A stretch of DNA of 12,343 bases from Candidatus Scatosoma pullistercoris (GTDB taxonomy: Bacteria > Bacillota > Clostridia > Christensenellales > Borkfalkiaceae). Made by a program: the position numbers and the translations under genes. This document shows positions 1-5,495 of the stretch, one piece after another; position 1 is the stretch's first letter; every line of letters begins with the position of its first letter. Location: assembly GCA_018714725.1 (NCBI GenBank), contig DVMZ01000138.1, positions 1-12,343 on the forward strand, read 5' to 3'. The notes below the pieces were generated by a model. That model searched no databases. It was given only the letters and a program-made list of their open reading frames with translations, and was not told the origin of the DNA.

Positions 1-121
1 TGTTTTTTCAATTCTTTTTATTTTTTGTGTACCGTTTTTTCCTCAGATGTCAAAACGTAGCATTTCTTCCGTCCAAGCCGCCCTTTGCCGCCTTCGGGAC
101 CAACCCCGCAACCGCCACGCT

Positions 122-598
122 TCAGCGCCGGCCGGAAAACCCATACGGCGCAGGCAGGAACCCGAAATGCTCTTTCAGCCAGGAGAGATCGGTCACCCAG
201 CCCTCTACCCGGTTGCGTTCCCGATATTGCCGGTTCGCTTCCCCCAGCGCCTCATGAAATTCCGACTGCGTGCAGCGGTTGACCTTCATGAAATGCTCCA
301 TCGCCTCGGCCCCGCGCCCCACCAGTTGGGTACGGCTGATGTGAATGACTTCGTGACAGGCGCGGCACACCGCGATCACCGTTTCCAGTTTCTGGATTTT
401 CTGATCGTCGTCATAGCTCCAGCGCTCGTGCGCTTCAAGCCGTCCCGCCGCGCCGCAGATCATGCACCTGCCTTCGGCGCGGGCATAGGCGTCTTTGCGC
501 ACCCTGTCCCACTGCGCGGGCGAGAGCGCGCTGCGCAGATTCGCATACCAGCACTCCTCCGGAACCATTTCAAAATTCAGTTTATAGCTTTCGCCCAT
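122..598 (-). CDS. HNH endonuclease-like protein
   Basis: The 158-residue product carries a zinc-ribbon-style HNH core. A CMICG pair of cysteines (about residues 45-48) is followed by LEAHERW, which holds the presumed catalytic histidine, and then CRACHEVIH (about residues 78-86) with the second cysteine pair and the metal-binding histidines. After the core come MEHFMKVNRC and a WVTDLSWL tail, which I recall as recurring in a family of small stand-alone HNH proteins. HNH domains of this type cut or nick DNA using one divalent metal, but the substrate cannot be read from the sequence. The ATG is preceded by GGGAG with a 7-base gap. The gene follows mutY on the same strand after 129 bases with no clear terminator, so read-through from mutY is possible. 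It is not beside phage, intein or restriction genes. HNH fold: fairly sure; function: unknown. Confidence 0.75.
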   Translation of the reverse strand: MGESYKLNFEMVPEECWYANLRSALSPAQWDRVRKDAYARAEGRCMICGAAGRLEAHERWSYDDDQKIQKLETVIAVCRACHEVIHISRTQLVGRGAEAMEHFMKVNRCTQSEFHEALGEANRQYRERNRVEGWVTDLSWLKEHFGFLPAPYGFSGRR

Positions 599-727
599 AC
601 CTTTTCTCCCGTATTATTCCGCCTCTCCCGCATTGTTCCGCTCTTTGACACGGCCGCCTGATCCGGACCGCATACAGCCGCGTTTTTCACCGTTCGCCGC
701 ACCCCTGGGCCGATAAGAGCGGAAAAC

Positions 728-1819
728 TCACCCGTGCCGCGAAGAACCGGAAGGCGAAGCGGACAAAATTCCCAGACATTGCCGGAAGGCGGTGGGCAGG
801 GAGACCGAGCTCTCGATTTCCCCAAGCGGATATACCGGGAAAGGCGCGGTTTCCGCGCGGACGTGGAAACAGGTCATATCCCAGCGGATATGGGTGAAAA
901 TATGGACATACTTTTTACTTTTTTCCACCGTGAATGCAGACATGCCCCAGCCTTTCAGAATTTCCTCCGGGGTCTCTTCCAAAACGGGCACAGAGGGAAA
1001 TTCGCACATTCCCTTCAATACGCCCGCTTTCCGGCGCCGGACGGCAATGCCGGCGGGCGTCTCGATGACAAAGACAAACACCCGTTCCCACTTCTTTTCC
1101 TTTTTTTCGGGCAGAACGGGAAACCGCGCCTGCGTGCCGTGTTCCGCCGCCCGGCAGAGAGAAAAAAGCGGACATTGTCCGCAGGCGGGCGAAAGGGGTT
1201 TGCAGACAAGCGCCCCGAGTTCCATCAGCGCCTGCGTGAAATCGGAACACCTTTGTCCGGCGGGCGGATAGACGGCGGAAAGCTTTTCTTTGAGATAGGA
1301 TTTGTAGCGCGGTTCGGAAATGTCCGTGGGATTTTCCGTCAGCCGGGACATCACCCGGAAGACGTTGCCGTCCACGGCGGGAACAGGCTGACCGAACGCA
1401 ATGGACAAGATCGCGCCCGCCGTATACTCTCCGATACCGGGCAACGCCCGCAAAGCCTTCTCCTCCTCGGGAAAACGTCCGCCCCATTGCCCGCACAGAA
1501 TTTTTGCCGTGCGCTGCATATTCCGGACGCGGCTGTAATAGCCCAATCCCTCCCAGAGCTTGAGAAGTTTTTCCTCTTCGCAACCGGCAAGCGCTTTCAC
1601 GTCGGGCAGACAGCCGACAAAGCGGAGATAGTATTCTTTCGCCGCCTCCACGCGGGTCTGCTGCAACATGATTTCGGAAACCCATACCCGGTACGGCGTG
1701 GGATTTTCCCGCCAGGGAAGCTGCCGTTTGTTCTTCCGGTACCAGTCGATCAACGGGGCAGGGATGCGTTCAAAGGGATATTCTTCGGTAATCGTCAAAC
1801 GCGTTTCCCTCCCGTTCAT
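728..1819 (-). CDS. mutY: A/G-specific adenine DNA glycosylase MutY
   Basis: MutY removes adenine mispaired with 8-oxoguanine in base excision repair. The 363-residue product has the full family layout. LPWRENPTPYRVWVSEIMLQQT (near residues 34-55) contains catalytic Glu49. The helix-hairpin-helix LPGIGEYTAGAI lies at about 126-137. VDGNV contains catalytic Asp150. The [4Fe-4S] ligands C206, C213, C216 and C222 show the exact C-x6-C-x2-C-x5-C spacing. The C-terminal 130 residues are the NUDIX-like 8-oxoG recognition domain, including HIFTHIRWDM. The ATG overlaps the stop of the upstream FtsK-like gene as ATGA, which suggests translational coupling. A GGGAGGG motif just inside the frame sits 7-8 bases before a TTG at 1798, so initiation at that TTG (356 residues) is also credible; no good site precedes the ATG itself. 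All catalytic and cluster residues are intact. Confidence 0.97.
   Translation of the reverse strand: MNGRETRLTITEEYPFERIPAPLIDWYRKNKRQLPWRENPTPYRVWVSEIMLQQTRVEAAKEYYLRFVGCLPDVKALAGCEEEKLLKLWEGLGYYSRVRNMQRTAKILCGQWGGRFPEEEKALRALPGIGEYTAGAILSIAFGQPVPAVDGNVFRVMSRLTENPTDISEPRYKSYLKEKLSAVYPPAGQRCSDFTQALMELGALVCKPLSPACGQCPLFSLCRAAEHGTQARFPVLPEKKEKKWERVFVFVIETPAGIAVRRRKAGVLKGMCEFPSVPVLEETPEEILKGWGMSAFTVEKSKKYVHIFTHIRWDMTCFHVRAETAPFPVYPLGEIESSVSLPTAFRQCLGILSASPSGSSRHG
1807..1813 (-). promoter_or_regulatory. Possible internal ribosome binding site of mutY
   Basis: On the minus strand GGGAGGG lies within codons 3-5 of the longest mutY frame and ends 8 bases before a TTG codon (1796-1798). The upstream ATG at 1819 has no comparable motif at normal distance. 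Translation of mutY may therefore start at the TTG, or at the ATG by coupling to the upstream gene. The catalytic domain starts after either position, so the protein function does not decide it. Confidence 0.45.
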
Positions 1820-2544
1820 GCCAGCGAATTGAAAAATCCTACCACATCTCCGAAAGAGGGAGAATCGGGAAAGAGAAATTCCCTGGGCGGCGTCAGGGAA
1901 GAATCGGCGTTGACGTAGGTGACGTCCGCCTTACCTTCCGATTTGGGGGTGACGAGGCAGTTTCCGATGCCGACAAACGCGCCGGGATAGCCGCTGAAAA
2001 TGCTGTTGAGCAATTCCACGCCCGTGATGATTTCCACGCCGCTTGCCCCCACCGCGTCAAAACAGGATTTATATAATTCCAGCATACCGTCTCCCCGCGC
2101 GTCGGGCAGTTCTTCCAAGCCGTCCAGCACGATGAAAAGGCGCGGAAATCCGGCGTTGAGCGAGCGCATGCGCACCAGCTCGCGCACCGTTTCCAGAGCG
2201 GCTTCATAATCGGGCAGGCCGCGGAGATAAGGAACGGTGACGTCGGCGTTTTTCAGGCGGAGCAGTTCCGCATACTCGGCGCGCGGAGAAAGCACCAGAA
2301 ACATCGCTTCCGAGCGGTCGTACAGACAGGAGAGAACCAGCACCAGCCGGCGTATAAAATTCCCCCTGCCCCCGCCCGTGACGCAGACGTGATGATACCG
2401 TCCCGGATTTTCTTCCCGGTGCGCCACGATCACGTTTCCGGGCTCGTCCTTGCCGAGCGGAATACACGCCCGGATCCGATCGAAGCGATAGGAATTTTTC
2501 CGGGAAATTTCCGAAAGAGATGCGATAAATTCTTCCGCTTTCAT
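1816..2544 (-). CDS. Small FtsK/SpoIIIE-like protein with degenerate P-loop
   Basis: I do not recognise a named family, but the 242-residue product follows the order of an FtsK-type DNA translocase core. HHVCVTGGGRGNF (about 51-63) matches the position of the FtsK HLLVAG-TGSGKS Walker A. SEAMFLVLSPRAEYAELLRL (from 78) matches the strand after it. FPRLFIVLDGLEEL (about 133-146) matches Walker B. The following helix and EIITGVELLN match the ATQRP-type sensor region. The Walker A lysine and Ser/Thr are replaced by N62 and F63, and Walker B reads DG rather than DE, so ATP hydrolysis is unlikely. It has no transmembrane segment and no gamma (KOPS/SRS-binding) domain. A consensus promoter lies 42 bases upstream and GAAGGAAG is 6 bases before the ATG. 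It overlaps mutY by 4 bases. A role in DNA handling is only an inference; another AAA+/P-loop origin is possible. Confidence 0.6.
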   Translation of the reverse strand: MKAEEFIASLSEISRKNSYRFDRIRACIPLGKDEPGNVIVAHREENPGRYHHVCVTGGGRGNFIRRLVLVLSCLYDRSEAMFLVLSPRAEYAELLRLKNADVTVPYLRGLPDYEAALETVRELVRMRSLNAGFPRLFIVLDGLEELPDARGDGMLELYKSCFDAVGASGVEIITGVELLNSIFSGYPGAFVGIGNCLVTPKSEGKADVTYVNADSSLTPPREFLFPDSPSFGDVVGFFNSLA

Positions 2545-2550
2545 ACAAAA

Positions 2551-2614
2551 CTTCCTTCGCGGCTCCGCCGCAACCGTTTTTTAACAGTATACTCCCTTTC
2601 TTCCCAAATGTCAA
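2551..2614 (-). promoter_or_regulatory. Sigma-A promoter and RBS for the FtsK-like/mutY unit
   Basis: On the minus strand TTGACA (2609-2614) is separated by exactly 17 bases from TATACT (2586-2591). A purine-rich GAAGGAAG ribosome binding site (2551-2558) stands 6 bases before the ATG at 2544. The match to the housekeeping sigma consensus is 11 of 12. It would transcribe the FtsK-like gene, mutY and perhaps the HNH gene. Confidence 0.85.
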
Positions 2615-2689
2615 GTTTTCCCGTCCCGCTTCTTTTCTGTCCCCGCCGGCCGCACCCCGCCGGACGTTTCCGGGAATAAATACAACAGG

Positions 2690-2719
2690 AAAACGCCTCC
2701 GGGAACCCGAAGACGCTTT
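2690..2719 (-). terminator. Probable terminator of the HtrA-like protease transcript
   Basis: Minus-strand RNA folds into a 14-pair stem with a two-base UU loop (four unpaired in practice): AAAGCGUCUUCGGG against CCCGGAGGCGUUUU. Three positions are G-U pairs, which would be A-C mismatches in plus-strand RNA, so the stem is specific to minus-strand transcripts. The U-run is short (UUUU, inside the stem) and the hairpin is about 230 bases past the stop codon, which lowers certainty. Confidence 0.6.
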
Positions 2720-2946
2720 CCTGAAAATATATAAGAGAGAAAATAATGAAAAAATATAAAGAGAATTGTGTGAGCTGATTGAATCGGGCCAAACGCCGGC
2801 AATTGCCGACAATTTTCCATCCGACAGTTTTCAGGCGTCGGACGGTCCGGCCCGGCGAAACCGATACTCTCCCGCGTGTCCGCCGATGAAACGGAACTTT
2901 CCGCAATCGCCGTATCCGTTACGCTTCCCGAAAAGCGGCAAAGAAA

Positions 2947-4365
2947 TTATGCCACCGTCTGGAAATAAGAGGTGTTGTCAAAAGTCACGCTGAGAACTTT
3001 CTGCTTTCCGTCCCGTTCCACCGTAAGCACGACGGAATCTCCCTGCCGCACGGTGAGCATAAAGTCGATGACCTGATACCGACGGGTGATGTCCACCGAA
3101 TTTTCCCCGAGGCTGATCGTGCGCAGAATATCTCCTTCCTGCAAAATCCCCTCGGCGGCAGAACCGCTGTCGACGCTTGCCACGGTCACTTCTTCTTCGA
3201 TCACGGCTTTCCCGTCCGCATTGATTTTTGCCTTGGAATCCGTGGTTTCCACCGTAATACCAAACGCAGCTTTTTTCACGGTGCCGCTGTTGTCGAGGAT
3301 ATTGTTCACCGCATATCCTACCTGCGTGATCGGCAACGCATAACCGATATTATCCACGCTTTCCTCCACTTCCACATTTCCCATGACGTCTTCTGAAATC
3401 TGATCAATGCGCTTTGCATTGGCAATCCCGACCAGTTTTCCCTGCGCGTCAAACAGTCCGCCGCCCGAATTGCCGGAATTGATCGCGGCGTCCGTGCGGA
3501 TGACCCGAAGCGTCACCTGCGTTTTATTGTCCGAACCGAGCAAAGTCATGTATTCGGAATCCACCGAAACGATACCTTCCGTCACGGAAATTCCCTCGCC
3601 TTCCGGATTGCCGATCGCATACACCTTTTCCCCGGCCGCCAGAGAATCGGAATCCCCGATTTCCGCCGCTTCCGCGGCGCTTTCCTTCAAAACAGTGCTG
3701 CCGGAGACTTCGAGAAGAGCAATGTCGTAGTTCATCGCGCCGCCGACATAAGTGGCACGGATCCCGTTTTCTTCGTCTTTGCCCAGACTGGTGTCAAAGG
3801 TATTCATATCTCCGTAGAGATAGAGATAAATGGATTCGGAAATTCCCGTATCGCTGTCCGCGTCATAGACGACGTGGTAGTTGGTGACGACATATGCGTT
3901 GCCCGCTTCTTTATTCAGTCCGACGATGACGCCGCTGCCCGCCGAAGAGACAATGCTGGTCTGCGTGGTACCGCCGCCGAAAAATCCGCCGCCGATCTTC
4001 GTGGTCACCGTAAAACCGCAATACACGCTGACCGCCGACATCATGTTATGCGCGATCGTATCCGTATTGTTGTTCTCGGACACATTCACAGACAGATATT
4101 CCTTGAGAAACTCCAAAAAAGTCCCCCCATAACCGTTGCTGACCGCGACGTTGTAAACTTCCTCTATATCCAGATCGCTTCCGTCCGAACCGTTTGAACC
4201 TTTGAGGCTGTTCAGCCATTCCTGTTCCGTTCCGGTAAAACCGTTTTCCACGGCCACCTGGTACGCGGATTTCGGCGAATTTATTCCGAAATCGCAGGCG
4301 GCGAAACCGAACGCCGTCACAACCGCGCAGCTCGCCGCGATAAACGCTTTGGCTATCCTGTTCAT
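2947..4365 (-). CDS. HtrA/DegP-like lipoprotein serine protease with PDZ domain
   Basis: This 472-residue protein is a trypsin-fold protease of the HtrA type, expected on the outer face of the membrane. It starts with a lysine-bearing signal peptide and the lipobox FAAC, so C24 is the likely lipidated residue. Two short related units follow: SAYQVAVENGFTGTEQEW (about 33-50) and EEVYNVAVSNGYGGTFLEF (about 68-86), a motif I recall from clostridial surface proteins with collagen-like or cell-wall-linked regions. The protease domain has the triad H164 (TNYHVV), D214 (NYDIALLEV) and S300 (GNSGGG). A PDZ domain spans about 370-465. The start at 4365 is chosen because GGGGAGGA lies 7 bases before it; an ATG 8 codons upstream lacks such a site and would spoil the signal peptide. 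It probably handles misfolded or damaged exported proteins. It stands alone, with a long 3' untranslated stretch. Confidence 0.92.
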   Translation of the reverse strand: MNRIAKAFIAASCAVVTAFGFAACDFGINSPKSAYQVAVENGFTGTEQEWLNSLKGSNGSDGSDLDIEEVYNVAVSNGYGGTFLEFLKEYLSVNVSENNNTDTIAHNMMSAVSVYCGFTVTTKIGGGFFGGGTTQTSIVSSAGSGVIVGLNKEAGNAYVVTNYHVVYDADSDTGISESIYLYLYGDMNTFDTSLGKDEENGIRATYVGGAMNYDIALLEVSGSTVLKESAAEAAEIGDSDSLAAGEKVYAIGNPEGEGISVTEGIVSVDSEYMTLLGSDNKTQVTLRVIRTDAAINSGNSGGGLFDAQGKLVGIANAKRIDQISEDVMGNVEVEESVDNIGYALPITQVGYAVNNILDNSGTVKKAAFGITVETTDSKAKINADGKAVIEEEVTVASVDSGSAAEGILQEGDILRTISLGENSVDITRRYQVIDFMLTVRQGDSVVLTVERDGKQKVLSVTFDNTSYFQTVA

Positions 4366-4447
4366 TGTCCAATCCTCCCCGGCAAACAATTTCGCGCTCG
4401 CTTTGAAATCCCTTTGCCGACCTCGTTCCTTTCATTTTCCGATTCTA

Positions 4448-4453
4448 ATTATA
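4448..4453 (-). promoter_or_regulatory. Candidate -10 box for the HtrA-like protease
   Basis: A perfect TATAAT lies on the minus strand 82 bases upstream of the protease start. No recognisable -35 box stands 16-18 bases further upstream, where the sequence is simply AT-rich, so the promoter may depend on an activator or be weak. Confidence 0.45.
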
Positions 4454-4505
4454 AAGTTTTTTTTCGTTCGTTATTTTATGGTTTTTTGAAAAATTCGTGA
4501 ACATT

Positions 4506-4539
4506 GCGGGGCGGAGTTTTTCGCAAAACTCCACCCCGC
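4506..4539 (-). terminator. Strong stem-loop after the YfbR-like gene
   Basis: GCGGGG-C-GGAGTTTT, a TCGC loop, and AAAACTCC-A-CCCCGC form a 15-position stem with one C/A mismatch, starting 25 bases past the stop codon of the deoxynucleotidase gene. No U-run follows immediately on either strand (a U-rich stretch begins about 10 bases later on the minus strand). It may terminate or stabilise the 3' end of that transcript; as a classic intrinsic terminator it is atypical. Confidence 0.5.
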
Positions 4540-4564
4540 GACATATGTTGAAACTCTTTCCCGC

Positions 4565-5197
4565 TCAGAATCCTTCCAGTTCGTCCAGCGTCAGAGAAAA
4601 CGCGGGAATGAAATGCTCGAAAAAATATTCCACTTCCGGCATGTTGCGGGCGTGCAATTCCTCTTCGATCGTATGCTTTGCCCGCGAAAATTCGCTGTTC
4701 CCCGACCGCAGTTCTTCCAGGCACTTGATATACGCGGACAGCTTGTCCGCCGCTTTGACCAACCGGTACTCCGCGCACGATTCGTCCGCGAGCAGATAGG
4801 GAGAAATTCCCTCTTTCAGCGGTTCGGGCAACATTCCCGCCATTTTTTCGCACGCGCTCTTTTCCAGCTCTTTATACGCCCCGCTGATGCTCCGGTTATA
4901 ATATTTGATCGGCGTGGGCAGATCGCCCGTCATCACTTCGCTGATCTCGTGGTACATCGCATACAACACCGTTTTCAGAACGTCGGCATGGCCTCCGAAC
5001 ACTTCGTTGTGAACGGTGACCAGCGCATGCGCCAGCACGGCGACGCTCTGGGAATGTTCCATGATGTTCTCCTCCCGCGTCGAGCGCATAAGCTGCCAGC
5101 GCCGGATAAACTTCATCCTGTCGAGATATGCGTAAAATTCATATCCCCTCACGTTTTTCTTTTCCTTTGTTTCCGTCGTTTTTTTGCATGCAGTCAT
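4565..5197 (-). CDS. yfbR: YfbR-like 5'-deoxynucleotidase (HD-domain phosphohydrolase)
   Basis: YfbR-type enzymes remove the phosphate from deoxyribonucleoside 5'-monophosphates and so help to balance the dNTP pool. The 210-residue product aligns with E. coli YfbR nearly end to end: FYAYLDRMKFIRRW with R33-W34 (the pair that contacts the substrate), EHS with H48, the segment AMYHEISEVMTGDLPTPIKYY, VKAADKLSAYIKCLEEL with D151, and a C-terminal EYFFEHFIPAFSLTLDEL. The notable change is H83-E84 where the family normally has His-Asp, so one metal ligand is glutamate. The start at 5197 is chosen because GGGGAGGGA lies 6 bases upstream; the longer frame would run into the divergent promoter region and has no ribosome binding site. 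There are about 17 extra polar residues at the N-terminus compared with E. coli. It is divergent from the thiamine transporter gene. Confidence 0.93.
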   Translation of the reverse strand: MTACKKTTETKEKKNVRGYEFYAYLDRMKFIRRWQLMRSTREENIMEHSQSVAVLAHALVTVHNEVFGGHADVLKTVLYAMYHEISEVMTGDLPTPIKYYNRSISGAYKELEKSACEKMAGMLPEPLKEGISPYLLADESCAEYRLVKAADKLSAYIKCLEELRSGNSEFSRAKHTIEEELHARNMPEVEYFFEHFIPAFSLTLDELEGF

Positions 5198-5222
5198 CTT
5201 TCGTCCCTCCCCTGGGTGCCCG

Positions 5223-5246
5223 CAATTTTCCTTTTCGGGAAAATTG
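5223..5246. repeat. Inverted repeat in the yfbR leader
   Basis: CAATTTTCC and GGAAAATTG form a perfect 9-bp inverted repeat around a 6-base spacer, 26-49 bases upstream of the yfbR start and just left of the divergent thiT promoter. It could be an RNA hairpin in the yfbR leader or a regulator binding site. It lacks a U-run, so it is not an intrinsic terminator. Confidence 0.5.
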
Positions 5247-5266
5247 TGCAAATGCGTCCGAAAAAC

Positions 5267-5295
5267 TTGACATTCCGCCGGGCGCGCGCTATAAT
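5267..5295 (+). promoter_or_regulatory. Consensus sigma-A promoter of the thiT transcript
   Basis: TTGACA (5267-5272) and TATAAT (5290-5295) are separated by exactly 17 bases, a 12 of 12 match to the housekeeping consensus. Transcription would begin near 5302, about 20 bases before the TPP riboswitch. The strength of the promoter fits control by a riboswitch after initiation. Confidence 0.93.
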
Positions 5296-5320
5296 GATAA
5301 TACAAATTGAATTGACAAAT

Positions 5321-5396
5321 CCGTCGTGGGTGCCCCTCAAAAGGCTGAGATCATACCATAGAATCGGCAAGGTAATACTTGAGCGAGAGAATCGGT
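5321..5396 (+). ncRNA. TPP (THI-box) riboswitch
   Basis: This leader carries the hallmarks of the thiamine pyrophosphate aptamer. GGGTGCCC is the P2/P3 entry. AAGGCTGAGATCATACCA contains the near-invariant CTGAGA bulge that binds the pyrimidine ring, with the closing P2 strand. GGCAAGGTAATACTTGAGCG corresponds to the P4/P5 consensus (usual form CTGGATAATACCAGCG), with CAAG/CTTG as the P5 stem. The usual GCGTAGGGA is here GCGAGAGA, one base shorter. The element sits between a consensus promoter and an intrinsic terminator, upstream of a thiamine transporter gene, so high TPP should favour termination. The boundaries are approximate because P1 is weak by eye. Confidence 0.9.
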
Positions 5397-5422
5397 AAAC
5401 CAGGTTGAAAGCGTATTTTTCG

Positions 5423-5461
5423 CGCCCGCGCGCCGCAGACAGCGGCAGCGGGCGTTTTTTT
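5423..5461 (+). terminator. Riboswitch-controlled intrinsic terminator
   Basis: CGCCCGC and GCCGC on the left arm pair with GCGGC and GCGGGCG on the right arm around an AGACA loop, with a small GC/A internal bulge, followed by seven T residues (5455-5461). It lies 27 bases after the aptamer and 35 bases before the thiT start codon, where a TPP expression platform is expected. Confidence 0.9.
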
Positions 5462-5480
5462 GACCGGGAAACGGCGGACA

Positions 5481-5488
5481 AAGGAGGT
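5481..5488 (+). promoter_or_regulatory. RBS deciding the thiT start
   Basis: AAGGAGGT ends 7 bases before the ATG at 5496. It selects that ATG over the in-frame TTG at 5460, which overlaps the terminator U-run and has no ribosome binding site. Confidence 0.9.
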
Positions 5489-5495
5489 CTTTTTC

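Larger units (their letters stand above)
2545..2946. other. 400-base noncoding stretch between the protease and FtsK-like genes
   Basis: No convincing gene lies here; the open frames on both strands are arginine-rich and have no usable ribosome binding site. From right to left it holds a small hairpin next to the protease stop codon (2922-2937, CGCTT/AAGCG type), an inverted repeat TCCGAC...GTCGGA (2820-2842), an imperfect direct repeat CCGACAATTTTC / CCGACAGTTTTC (2806-2817, 2821-2832), a 12-bp palindrome CGGCAATTGCCG (2797-2808), an AT-rich patch (2723-2764), the hairpin terminator at 2690-2719 and the promoter at 2586-2614. Confidence 0.6.

Noticed and set aside
1..121. A TTGACA on the minus strand near position 50 as a promoter leading out of the window
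   Set aside because: The -10 candidates (TACACA at 16 bases) are poor and the gene it would serve is outside the window, so it cannot be supported.
734..1918. A 394-codon open frame on the plus strand opposite mutY
   Set aside because: mutY on the minus strand has all catalytic and iron-sulfur residues; the antisense frame is Arg/Gly/Phe-rich without recognisable domains.
5210..5221. A second GGGTGCCC resembling the start of a TPP aptamer
   Set aside because: The rest of the aptamer (CTGAGA, TAATAC...GCG) does not follow within reach, and it lies within the yfbR leader on the other strand. Taken as coincidence.
5273..5318. A minus-strand promoter for yfbR overlapping the thiT promoter
   Set aside because: Only weak candidates are seen (TTGTCA with ATTATA or TATCAT at imperfect spacing), so no site is listed even though one must exist nearby.
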